From Pseudomonadales bacterium (GTDB lineage: Bacteria > Pseudomonadota > Gammaproteobacteria > Pseudomonadales > Pseudohongiellaceae): a DNA stretch of 64,000 bases. The notes beneath the pieces are model-generated. The model saw nothing but the letters and a program-made list of their open reading frames with translations, was not told the origin of the DNA and searched no databases. Location: positions 496,001-560,000 of the forward strand of contig JACKOJ010000001.1 in the NCBI GenBank assembly GCA_024234325.1, given 5' to 3'. Numbering within the stretch: position 1 is the stretch's first letter; each line of letters starts with the position of its first letter. Made by a program: the position numbers and the translations under genes. This document shows, one piece after another, positions 42,756 through 51,152 of this stretch.

Positions 42756-45725
42756 TTAGAAATCGTAAACCATACGGGCGTAGAGTGAACGACCCATCGG
42801 GTCCTGCAGCTCACCGATCACACCGGCGAAGTCCGGAGTACGCTGAGCCTGACGATCGAACAGGTTGCGCGAGCCCACGCTGAACGCCAGCTCACCACCG
42901 TACAGGCTGATGCCACGGTAGGTGTACGCCAGGTCAAAGTCGGTCCACGCACGGATCTGACCGCCCACAATGCTTGGGTCAGGAGTCGTGTTGGCGAAGC
43001 GGTTGATTACCGGAATGTAGTTGGTGCCATCCCAGTCCATTGCGTTCAGGTAGTGGATTGTACCGGTCACCGCGTGGTTACCCAGTACCCAGCCCAGACG
43101 CAGGTTCGCTTTGATCTCCGGTACCGCAGGAGCCGTCGCTGTCAGCAGATTGGTCTTGCCTACCCCTTCCTGTACCGCGCTGGTGGGCGAGTCCTGGAAC
43201 TCGAAGGAGTCCATGTAGGTCGCCTGCAGGTTGATGCGGAAATCACCCCAGTCACGCAGACTGAAACGGTAGTTACCCTGAATGTCGTATGCCGTTACCT
43301 TCACGCTCTCGGCGTTCACGCTGCCCGGTGACGTCACCTGCAGGATCGTGCCCAGATCGTTCGGATCACGGATGATGTCCGGGTTGCTCAGACCGCTGGC
43401 CAACCAGGCACGCAGTTGCGCGTTGGTGGGCTGGTTGGCCGCACCTGAACCACTGCCAGTGAAGCCGGACCAGGCCTTGAACGCGTCAAAGTCGGCGTTC
43501 ATGATCTGCTGACCGGAGATCCCCACGATACGGTTATCGAAGTCAGTCTGGTTCCAGGTGACGGACAGATCGAAGTCGCCGAAGCTCAGGTCGAAGCCCA
43601 ACTGCTGCGAAGTAGACGTCTCGTTCTGCAGAGCGGGGTTACCGCCAGCACAGTAGGTGGTGAACGCGGAGAACGGAGAGAAGCGGTCGGTCACTGTCGA
43701 CAGGCCACAGCTTACCGGATCCAGCAACTGGGTCAGAGACGGTGCGATGAACGCATCACCGGTGGTGGCACGCAGTGTCAGCCAGTCGGCTGCCGCCCAG
43801 GTCACACCAATTTTCGGGTCGGTAGAGGCCTGACCTGTGCTGAACTCTTCACGACGCACTGCCGCTTCCACTTCCACCGTGGACAGCAGAGGGATCGCCA
43901 GTTCCATGAAGTAGGCATCCACATCACGGCTGCCGGTGGTGATGTCTTCCGGGAACGGCGCACCGATCCAGGTATCACCGCGCAGCTCGGTCACGGACGG
44001 CGTGTTAGTGTACTTGTCCGCACGACGCTGGTAACCCACCGCAGCACCGATCGGGCCGCCAGGCAGCTCGAACCCGCCCAGGGGCACTTCACCGTTGAGC
44101 ACCACATCGATCGTGGTCAGCCACTTGTCTTCGTACTCCGGACGACGCGCTGCGATCGCTTCCATCACCTGCACGCTATTGTTGGTGGACTGATCCACCA
44201 CAAAGAACGGGTTGTAGCAGGAATCGCGATCGTTGATCACGTCACAGCTCAGCCCCTGCTTCATCGCCTCGATGTCGAAGTTCTGGGTCGACATCACACG
44301 GTAATGCTCACGGCTGTTGGCTAAGGCCGCCATGCCTTCCCACCCTTCCAGGAAGGGCACCTTGAAGTCGGCCTGGAACGCCAGACGGCTGTTGCTGTCA
44401 GAGCTGCCGGACATGTTGTCCATGGTGGAGTCGAAGCCTGCTACCCGCGTGTGCGTCTTGTTGATCGGACGCAGGGTACGCGGACGCACGTCCTCGTGCA
44501 GCAGAATGCCGTTGGGCGTGGTGCCGGAGACGATGTAGTCCATCAGACCGTCGTTGTTCTTGTCTACCGTGCCACGATCGGGCAGGCCGTCGCCGTTCAG
44601 ATCCACCCCGTAGAGCTGCTGCCCTGCAGAGTTCTTGGCCAGGAAGGGGTTGCCCGGCTGCTCACCACGAATCGCGCCCAGCTCCGCAATACGGGAGTTA
44701 CCCGGGTTGGACGTGGAGGTGTAGGACACCTGGGACAGACGGGAGGTGAAGTACTGCGCACGCAGGGTCAGGTCATCGCTGACATCCCAGGTGCCGTTCA
44801 CGAACGCAGAAGCCACGTCCATCGGCTCGCGGTAGCTACGGGTATCGCCGTAGTCGAAGTAACAGGTGGTACCCACCAGCATGCCGTAGGGGTTGTTCTT
44901 CTCACCAGCCTGGTAGTACTGACGATCCGCTGCGGGTGCGCAGTTCGGGTCGGCCGCGTTGGCAGAGGAGCCGGTGTAGTTACCAGACGCATCACGACGT
45001 GGTACCACGTAGTTGCCCGGCGCGTTGGAGGAGTAGTTCAGACCCGCCTGAGCCAGGTAGGGACGCTCGTCCCAGGCCAGACGGCTGTTGGTCTTGTACT
45101 GACCGGCCATCACAACGTCGAGGTCGCCGATGGCGCCGCCCCACAACATCTGCAGGGACTCTTCGTCGTAGTCGCCGCGGGAATCCTGTTCGCCGTAGGC
45201 CTCGATCTTCAGACCTTCATAGGAGTTGTAGGGAACGAAGTTGACCACACCGGCCACCGCTTCGTTACCGTACAGAGCCGCAGCACCGTCGGCCACGATA
45301 TCAATGCGCTGAATCGCAATGGTCGGCAGCATGACGTTGACGTTGGCGTCCGCGATACGCTTGCCATCTACCAGCACCAGAGTGGAGCGTGAACCAAGGC
45401 CACGCAGGTCGATGTTGGTAGTACGGGAACTGGTGCCCTGGATGGTGTTGGTCACCGCAGAGGAGGGACCGCCCACGAAGGACATACCCTGGACGACTTC
45501 ACCCAGGTTCAGGGTGCCTTCATCGGCCAGGTCATCGGCGCTCAACTGGGTCACTTGAGAGGCTTGGGTAAAGCCCTCACTGCGACGGATGTAGGAGCCG
45601 GTTACCACCACTTCCTCTACTTCAGGATCATTCTGCTGAGCAAGGGTTTGAGTGGCAATGGGGAGCAGGGAAAGAGAAATTGCAGTGCAAAGCAAACGAC
45701 GTCTGTGGGGACTGGTAAATCGCAT
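42756..45725 (-). CDS. TonB-dependent receptor, duplicated copy 2 (989 aa)
   Basis: Near-identical paralogue of the receptor at 37604-40570, with the same plug and barrel and the same terminal ARMVYDF. Visible protein differences are confined to the signal peptide (ATQTLAQQ versus LPSFAQ), and to a few residues near the C-terminal quarter: QPTNAQ for QPSTDQ, I for V, Q for E, L for R, N for S and I for M. The ATG follows AGAGGTGATAT. Both copies keep full reading frames, so both are probably functional; recent duplication followed by homogenisation is likely. Confidence 0.95.
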   Translation of the reverse strand: MRFTSPHRRRLLCTAISLSLLPIATQTLAQQNDPEVEEVVVTGSYIRRSEGFTQASQVTQLSADDLADEGTLNLGEVVQGMSFVGGPSSAVTNTIQGTSSRTTNIDLRGLGSRSTLVLVDGKRIADANVNVMLPTIAIQRIDIVADGAAALYGNEAVAGVVNFVPYNSYEGLKIEAYGEQDSRGDYDEESLQMLWGGAIGDLDVVMAGQYKTNSRLAWDERPYLAQAGLNYSSNAPGNYVVPRRDASGNYTGSSANAADPNCAPAADRQYYQAGEKNNPYGMLVGTTCYFDYGDTRSYREPMDVASAFVNGTWDVSDDLTLRAQYFTSRLSQVSYTSTSNPGNSRIAELGAIRGEQPGNPFLAKNSAGQQLYGVDLNGDGLPDRGTVDKNNDGLMDYIVSGTTPNGILLHEDVRPRTLRPINKTHTRVAGFDSTMDNMSGSSDSNSRLAFQADFKVPFLEGWEGMAALANSREHYRVMSTQNFDIEAMKQGLSCDVINDRDSCYNPFFVVDQSTNNSVQVMEAIAARRPEYEDKWLTTIDVVLNGEVPLGGFELPGGPIGAAVGYQRRADKYTNTPSVTELRGDTWIGAPFPEDITTGSRDVDAYFMELAIPLLSTVEVEAAVRREEFSTGQASTDPKIGVTWAAADWLTLRATTGDAFIAPSLTQLLDPVSCGLSTVTDRFSPFSAFTTYCAGGNPALQNETSTSQQLGFDLSFGDFDLSVTWNQTDFDNRIVGISGQQIMNADFDAFKAWSGFTGSGSGAANQPTNAQLRAWLASGLSNPDIIRDPNDLGTILQVTSPGSVNAESVKVTAYDIQGNYRFSLRDWGDFRINLQATYMDSFEFQDSPTSAVQEGVGKTNLLTATAPAVPEIKANLRLGWVLGNHAVTGTIHYLNAMDWDGTNYIPVINRFANTTPDPSIVGGQIRAWTDFDLAYTYRGISLYGGELAFSVGSRNLFDRQAQRTPDFAGVIGELQDPMGRSLYARMVYDF
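43428..45605 (-). repeat. Long direct repeat, copy 2 (identical receptor core)
   Basis: Partner of 38276-40453. Same orientation, so recombination between the two would delete or amplify the 5.15-kb unit containing the small secreted protein and oxygenase genes. Confidence 0.8.
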
Positions 45726-46476
45726 ATATCACCTCTAAATTTCTTTTTGTTATCTGAAGCTTACAGATACGAATAGTACATTGGAGCCAATTAAGAGATA
45801 TCCGTACCCCTTCTTCGACTGCAACGCCTGTTCCGACTGCACATCTGGAACGATCGGATACTGTCTCACGGCAATACTAAATGCAATAGTTTGTAATAAT
45901 TTATGAGGCAATATTTTTCAATTTTCTCTCAGCATTTTTCCCTTATAATTCAATAGTATTTAGTCATCTATGAATCTTTATCCGCGCATTTCTCAGGAGA
46001 AAAACCAGACACCTGGACGCAGAGGAAAATATAAATATCCATGTTCTATAAAGGAAATTTTCCGGCGTAAAGCAAAGTGACATCTAATGGGATTATCCTC
46101 TCAAAGGAAAACCAGATAGGTAAATGACGACATTCGCCCCCTTATATATTTAGATATCAATTTATAATTGAGATTTCCGTTTCAACCCAGCTACATAAAT
46201 GCCTGGCAAAAACTGCCAGACATAGCCAGGGTGCACAGGCACCTTTCCTGCAACTCACTCTGCAAACCTGATTTTCATCCCTGAAGCCACCCTGCCCGAA
46301 CCGGCCCTCATGTAGACTGGTCTCCCAAGCCCCCACCTTCCTGCCCCGGAATACGACATGGGGAGAGCCAGAGCTCCCCTCCCCCTCTTTTCCCTCAAAA
46401 TATCCTCTGCGGGCCAAAGTCGAGTACACTTGTCGTCAAAATGACTCAAAATACGGGATCATGTTAGCCGTACACC
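45726..46476. other. AT-rich intergenic region upstream of receptor copy 2
   Basis: About 750 bp with no supported gene. The first 450 bp are AT-rich and contain the conserved receptor upstream block at 45832-45902. From about 46180 the composition returns to normal; a 90-codon frame on the minus strand there has no signal, start site or familiar motif. The promoter of the CHASE-GGDEF gene must lie near 46440. Confidence 0.6.
45832..45902 (-). promoter_or_regulatory. Conserved upstream element of receptor copy 2
   Basis: Counterpart of 40668-40742. On the minus strand it holds TTGCAT and CAGTAT spaced 17 bp, at the same places as in copy 1, while intervening bases have diverged more than the coding cores. 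Confidence 0.5.
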
Positions 46477-48510
46477 ATGAACATCACCCTACCAGACTCG
46501 CCTGAACGCTCCAGATACGCTGGCTCCTACCTCATCGCCTTCGTGGTGCTGGTCTTAAGCCTGACCGCCACCTATTTCTTCAGCCATGCGGAATCCCGAA
46601 GCGTCGAACGCGACCTGCAGACCTATTTCGACTTCCGGGTCAGGGAAACATCGAGAGCGATATCCAACAGAGTCAATGCCTATGCAGAAGTGCTTCGTGC
46701 CAGTGGCGGGCTGTTTCGTGCCTCCGACACTGTCAGCCGCGAAGATTTCAAACAGTTTGTGTCCTCCCTTCTGTTGGCGGACTACTATCCTGGAATCCAG
46801 GGCGTCGGCTTTTCCCAGATCATTGCCCCGGAGGATCTGGAGTCCCATATCGCGGCCATCCGTAAAGAAGGGTTTCCCACCTATACCGTCTACCCGGAGG
46901 GAGAGCGCGAGATCTATACCTCCATCATCTATCTTGAGCCCTTCTCCGATCGCAACCTGCGCGCCTTTGGCTACGACATGTTTTCGGAATCCATCCGGCA
47001 TGAGGCCATGCAGAGTGCTGCAGACAACTACAAGTTGTCCATGTCCGGTACCGTTCGGCTGGTGCAGGAGTCCGGGGTGAATGATCAGGCCGGCTTCCTG
47101 ATGTACATGCCCGTATATGCACCAGGGAAGCCCGTGATGACGCTTGCCGACCGCCGACAGAATCTGATTGGCTGGGCCTACTCCGTGTTCCGCATGAACG
47201 ATTTCATGCAGGGAGCGCAGGGCGAGTTTCTCACTGACCTCGACATCGAAATATACGATGGCAATGTCACCACCCCCGACACCCTGATGTACGACTCCCA
47301 TGATCATGGGACAGAGACACAGACTGGCAATCCCATACCGCTTCAGGAGGAGATAGCGCTTCCAGTCGTAGACCATGTCTGGACGATCCGCATCCGTTCA
47401 CTTCCGTCCATCGCCTTGAGGGTCGATGTCAACAACGTGGCCTATATCAACTCGCTTGGCATTATCGTCAGTTTGTCCCTGTCGCTCATCACCTGGCTTC
47501 TGCTCACCGGACGACAACGCGCGATCGCTTACTCCAGACATGCGCACAGGGAACTCCTGTATGAACAGGAGCGCCTGCAGAACATTATTTCGGGAACCCG
47601 CATCGGTACCTGGGAATGGAATGTCCAGACGGGGGAGGCCTCCTTCAACGAATACTGGGCCGCCATTGTCGGCTACACACTGAACGAACTTTCTCCCGTG
47701 TCCATAGAAACCTGGAACGCCCTGGTACACCCCGACGACCTGAAAAAGTCCGACATCCTGTTAAAGAAGCATTTCTCTGGGGAACTTCCCTTCTATGAGT
47801 GCGAGGCCCGCATGCGTCACAAGGACGGACGCTGGATCTGGGTGCTGGATCGCGGAAAACTCTCGTCAAGAAGCCCTGACGGCAAGCCCTTGATGATGTT
47901 CGGAACACACGAGGATATTTCTCCAAGAAAGGCAACCGAAGCATCCCTTCTTTACGATCTGCAGCATGACATGCTCACCAGAATCCCCAACCGCTTGCTC
48001 TTCCTCGACCGGCTTCAAAGGGGCTTGCTGTCCGCCAAGAGACTATCATCCAGACTTGCCGTCATGTTTATCGACCTGGACAATTTCAAATGGGTGAATG
48101 ACAACAAGGGCCACGATGCCGGTGACCAGGTACTGATCGACATGGCGCGCTTCATTACATCCTCACTCAGGGAATCGGATACGGTAGCCCGCATAGGAGG
48201 AGACGAGTTTGTTGCGCTGCTGCCTTTCGTGGAAGGCCCGGAAGTGGCGATACAGGTTGCGGAAAAGCTGCGCGCCAGCGTGGAGAGAAATTTCTATGTG
48301 CCGGACGATGAGCAAAGCATTACCATCAGTGTAGGCGTCGCGCTCTATCCTGATCACGGACTGGATGAAGAAACCTTGATGAAGAACGCGGACGCTGCCA
48401 TGTACGAGGCAAAGAATTCGGGCAAGAACAAGGTCAGAATCTTCGCGAGCACGCTGGAGGACTCACTGGAAACTTCCTCGCGTCGCGGCACCTCCGGACG
48501 AAGAGCATAG
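46477..48510 (+). CDS. Diguanylate cyclase with CHASE and PAS sensor domains
   Basis: Membrane-bound c-di-GMP synthase of 677 aa. TM1 (about 17-37), a periplasmic CHASE domain (about 45-290, with VLRASGGLFRAS and GIQGVGFSQII), TM2 (about 325-345), a PAS domain with PAC (about 365-490: GTWEWNVQTGEASFN, HKDGRWIWVLDRG) and a GGDEF domain (about 495-660). The active motif is GGDEF, and RESD five residues before it is a product-inhibition I-site, so the cyclase should be active and feedback-regulated. The CHASE ligand is unknown. A stand-alone LuxR gene follows 24 bp downstream. Confidence 0.92.
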   Translation: MNITLPDSPERSRYAGSYLIAFVVLVLSLTATYFFSHAESRSVERDLQTYFDFRVRETSRAISNRVNAYAEVLRASGGLFRASDTVSREDFKQFVSSLLLADYYPGIQGVGFSQIIAPEDLESHIAAIRKEGFPTYTVYPEGEREIYTSIIYLEPFSDRNLRAFGYDMFSESIRHEAMQSAADNYKLSMSGTVRLVQESGVNDQAGFLMYMPVYAPGKPVMTLADRRQNLIGWAYSVFRMNDFMQGAQGEFLTDLDIEIYDGNVTTPDTLMYDSHDHGTETQTGNPIPLQEEIALPVVDHVWTIRIRSLPSIALRVDVNNVAYINSLGIIVSLSLSLITWLLLTGRQRAIAYSRHAHRELLYEQERLQNIISGTRIGTWEWNVQTGEASFNEYWAAIVGYTLNELSPVSIETWNALVHPDDLKKSDILLKKHFSGELPFYECEARMRHKDGRWIWVLDRGKLSSRSPDGKPLMMFGTHEDISPRKATEASLLYDLQHDMLTRIPNRLLFLDRLQRGLLSAKRLSSRLAVMFIDLDNFKWVNDNKGHDAGDQVLIDMARFITSSLRESDTVARIGGDEFVALLPFVEGPEVAIQVAEKLRASVERNFYVPDDEQSITISVGVALYPDHGLDEETLMKNADAAMYEAKNSGKNKVRIFASTLEDSLETSSRRGTSGRRA

Positions 48511-48534
48511 ACTGTACAGAAACTCCCCAACGAA

Positions 48535-48825
48535 GTGGCCTATTACAAGGCGCCCCCCGAAGACAACCTACTCGTGACCTACTACCGCCGTAGCGGCGAC
48601 GCCATGTCGTCCCGGCAAGCATTTATTCAGGCGCTCTCCCTGACAACCCGGGAAGCCGATGTGCTGTACTGGATTACCGAAGGCAAGCAAAACCCCGAGA
48701 TTGCGCAAATTTTGAACATTTCGCTTTTTACCGTGCAGAAGCACGTTGCCAATATTCTCAAGAAGACTCATCTCGAAAACCGCTCTGCCCTGACGGTAGC
48801 GGCCTTGAAATTGCGCACTCGTTAA
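48535..48825 (+). CDS. Stand-alone LuxR-type HTH protein
   Basis: Small DNA-binding protein of 96 aa (GTG start) or 73 aa (ATG at 48604); neither start has a clear ribosome-binding site. The LuxR HTH is complete: LSLTTREADVLYWITEGKQNPEIAQILNIS in pieces, with the recognition helix LFTVQKHVANILKKTHLENR. There is no receiver or ligand domain, so it resembles GerE-like free effector domains. It lies between two diguanylate cyclase genes and may be co-transcribed with the first. Confidence 0.78.
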   Translation: MAYYKAPPEDNLLVTYYRRSGDAMSSRQAFIQALSLTTREADVLYWITEGKQNPEIAQILNISLFTVQKHVANILKKTHLENRSALTVAALKLRTR

Positions 48826-48891
48826 AGGGGAATCAAAAGGACGCTGAGGCAGTCCTGAGAAAACTCAAATGCGGTGCATCCACGCAGGGGT

Positions 48892-49680
48892 TCAGTGCAG
48901 CCCGCTCATTTCGAGTCCAGTAGGAACCACCTGGTTCCGTCCGTGTTCTTTTGCCTGATACAGTGCGTCATCTGCCCGTTTGAGCAGCGAGGCAAAATTT
49001 TCCACCATCAGCCCCCGTGCACCTGCAAGACCTACGCTGGTCGTAAACTGGATCCGATGCTCCAGGTAGGTCACCTTCGCTGCTGCCGTGTCCAGACGAA
49101 CTCTCTCCAGCAAATGAACAGCGTCCTCCGCACTGGTTCCGGGCAGAGCCATGGCAAACTCCTCTCCCCCGAGCCTGCCGACCAGATCGCTGGCCCTCAT
49201 GTCGCGGCGCATGATGGCCGCGAAGGTTTTCAGCACCGCGTCTCCGCCGGCATGTCCGTATTGGTCGTTGACCGCCTTGAACTTGTCCAGGTCCAGAATC
49301 GCGAGCGCAAAGGGTTGCCGATTGCGCTGGCACAGCTTCAGCAGAGCCTCCCCCTGGTCCAGCATGGCTCTGCGGGTCAGCAAACCAGTGAGATCATCAA
49401 TGGTCGCCAGTTTGCGGTGCTGCTCCTCCAGTTTCTGGACACGGATGATCAGGTTGACCACGTGCCAGGAGGTGAGCGGGCTGATAAGCGCGGGGGCAAC
49501 AGCAGCAATAATGAAGATGATGGGCTGCATCTCATTGCCGGTCACAAGCAGAATGGCAAAGGTAATGAGCAGCGACATCACGAGTGCAACCAGAGTGATG
49601 CCAATGACAATCTTGACGCGTTGCTGCTCCCGGGTTTTGTAATCGAGATTGGCAAGCCTTTCTAGGTAGCGGTTTAGCAC
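48892..49680 (-). CDS. Membrane-anchored diguanylate cyclase
   Basis: c-di-GMP synthase of 262 aa. Two hydrophobic helices (about 24-47 and 52-75) form an anchor without a large periplasmic domain, followed by a short coiled coil and a GGDEF domain (about 90-255). The catalytic motif is GGEEF, and RASD five residues upstream is an intact I-site. It converges with the LuxR gene. The input signal, if any, is unknown. Confidence 0.9.
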   Translation of the reverse strand: MLNRYLERLANLDYKTREQQRVKIVIGITLVALVMSLLITFAILLVTGNEMQPIIFIIAAVAPALISPLTSWHVVNLIIRVQKLEEQHRKLATIDDLTGLLTRRAMLDQGEALLKLCQRNRQPFALAILDLDKFKAVNDQYGHAGGDAVLKTFAAIMRRDMRASDLVGRLGGEEFAMALPGTSAEDAVHLLERVRLDTAAAKVTYLEHRIQFTTSVGLAGARGLMVENFASLLKRADDALYQAKEHGRNQVVPTGLEMSGLH

Positions 49681-49855
49681 GGAGGATGACGCTGTCTCTT
49701 GTTCAATAAATACTCACACCATAGCAGATCAGGAGGATTGGCGTCACTTGCCGAAGACATCCCGGAGAATATTCTGCCCACTCGATGCCAACACCTTGAT
49801 CCAGAGCAAGAATTGAGGCCTTGCAGCATCAGTAAGCAGTTGTTTTAAAAACAAA

Positions 49856-49884
49856 AACGCCACCCAGGATGCCCGGATGGCGTT
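49856..49884 (-). terminator. Terminator after the exported aminotransferase gene
   Basis: Read on the minus strand, AACGCCATCC and GGGTGGCGTT pair (one G-T) around a 9-nt loop and run into five T residues. It lies 23 bp past the stop at 49907. Confidence 0.85.
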
Positions 49885-49906
49885 CTCATTATGCTGCAAA
49901 ACCTGA

Positions 49907-51034
49907 CTAACCGTAGAGCTTTTTGTAGGTCTGCACGAGGTAAGCCATTTCCTCCGGCTTGGCAATACTGATGCGGGCCCACTTGGTGAAGGGCTCGAAC
50001 GGACGCCCGACCAGAATGTTGTGCTCACGCATAGCGCGCTGGAACTCGCGGACATCAATGCCGGTCTCCACGAAACTGAAGTTCGCGTTGGACTTGACGT
50101 AGTTCAGACCCAGTTCGTCGTACATGCCTTCGAGGATGGCCAGGCCTTCCTTGTTCTTGGCACGGGAGAAATTCTGAAACTCCATGTCCTGATAGCTGGC
50201 GTAGGCCGCGTACTGGGCCAGGATGTTGACGCTGCCGGTCATGACCCGGTTCAGCTTGGCAAGCACGTCGGGGTGCGCAAAACCGAAGCCGACACGCAGA
50301 CCGGCAAAGCCGTGAATCTTCGACGCGGTACGGGCGATAAGAACATTGTTCAGACCTTCCGCCACCAAATGCATCATGCTGCTGAAATCGGGATTGTCCA
50401 CGTATTCGTAGTAGGCCTCATCGATAAAGACGAGGCGATCCTTGGATACTGTGCGCACAAAATCTTCCAGTTCCTTCTTCTCGATGATGGAAGGAATCGG
50501 GTTATTCGGGTTGCACAGGTACACCATGCGCGTGTCGGGACGAATCGCGGCGTACATGGCCTTCAGATCGATGTGCATGTCCTCGCCGACAGGCACATTG
50601 ATCACCTCGGCGCCGAGTGCTTCTGCTGCACGCACGGACTGGTTGAAGGTGGGGTACGGCGAAACCACAGAACCGGGTTCCAGTGCGGCCAGCACACCGG
50701 CAGCCAGCAGGATCTCGCCGGAACCGGCACTCATGGTAACGCAGTTGGCAGGAACGCCTTCAATCTTGGACTGCAGTTCAAAGATCTTGCCGGCAATACC
50801 GCCGTACAGATTGCTTTGATCGAAGGCCTGCTCCATCGCGGCAATTGCCAGCTTGGAGGGACCCCAGGGGTTTTCATTGGAGGACATGCGGATGGGCGCG
50901 GCGGGGGCACCGATCTCGGCCACAGCGGAATTGAGCAGGCGAATGGAGCCACCTGTCATGCTCTGCACAGCCGCAGCACCAGCGAAAAGAGAACCACCCA
51001 TCAGTAAACGGCGACGACTCATTGCGGGGTTCAT
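49907..51034 (-). CDS. Tat-exported PLP-dependent aminotransferase (HisC-like fold)
   Basis: Fold-type I aminotransferase of about 375 aa resembling histidinol-phosphate aminotransferase: SSNENPWGPS at the start of the domain, Asn178 in CNPNNP, Asp205 in FIDEAYYEY, the PLP lysine Lys239 in TASKIHGFAGLRVGFG, and an Arg near ARISI. Unlike HisC it has an N-terminal twin-arginine signal (SRRRLLMGG followed by a hydrophobic stretch), so it should be folded with PLP in the cytoplasm and exported to the periplasm. ATGs at 51037 and 51034 follow AAGGAG; 51034 has better spacing. It lies downstream of a receptor gene on the same strand. Confidence 0.87.
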   Translation of the reverse strand: MNPAMSRRRLLMGGSLFAGAAAVQSMTGGSIRLLNSAVAEIGAPAAPIRMSSNENPWGPSKLAIAAMEQAFDQSNLYGGIAGKIFELQSKIEGVPANCVTMSAGSGEILLAAGVLAALEPGSVVSPYPTFNQSVRAAEALGAEVINVPVGEDMHIDLKAMYAAIRPDTRMVYLCNPNNPIPSIIEKKELEDFVRTVSKDRLVFIDEAYYEYVDNPDFSSMMHLVAEGLNNVLIARTASKIHGFAGLRVGFGFAHPDVLAKLNRVMTGSVNILAQYAAYASYQDMEFQNFSRAKNKEGLAILEGMYDELGLNYVKSNANFSFVETGIDVREFQRAMREHNILVGRPFEPFTKWARISIAKPEEMAYLVQTYKKLYG

Positions 51035-51096
51035 CATAAAACTCCTTGGCGACATATTGGAAAAGTCAGTTTAAAAACATTCATCATTCTGAAATG

Positions 51097-51128
51097 AACC
51101 AACGGCGACTTTGAGGTCGCCGTTGGTT
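51097..51128. terminator. Hairpin between receptor and aminotransferase genes
   Basis: AACCAACGGCGAC (51097-51109) and GTCGCCGTTGGTT (51116-51128) make a perfect 13-bp stem with a 6-nt loop. On the minus strand (the direction of both genes) the following bases are TCATTTC, a weak T tract, so it may be a partial terminator or an mRNA-stabilising structure within an operon. Confidence 0.6.
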
Positions 51129-51152
51129 TTGCTTCTTCGCAAGCCTTCTCGA

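Noticed and set aside
46157..46429. A 90-codon minus-strand frame before the CHASE-GGDEF gene
   Set aside because: Unusual composition, no ribosome-binding site and no motif; treated as non-coding.
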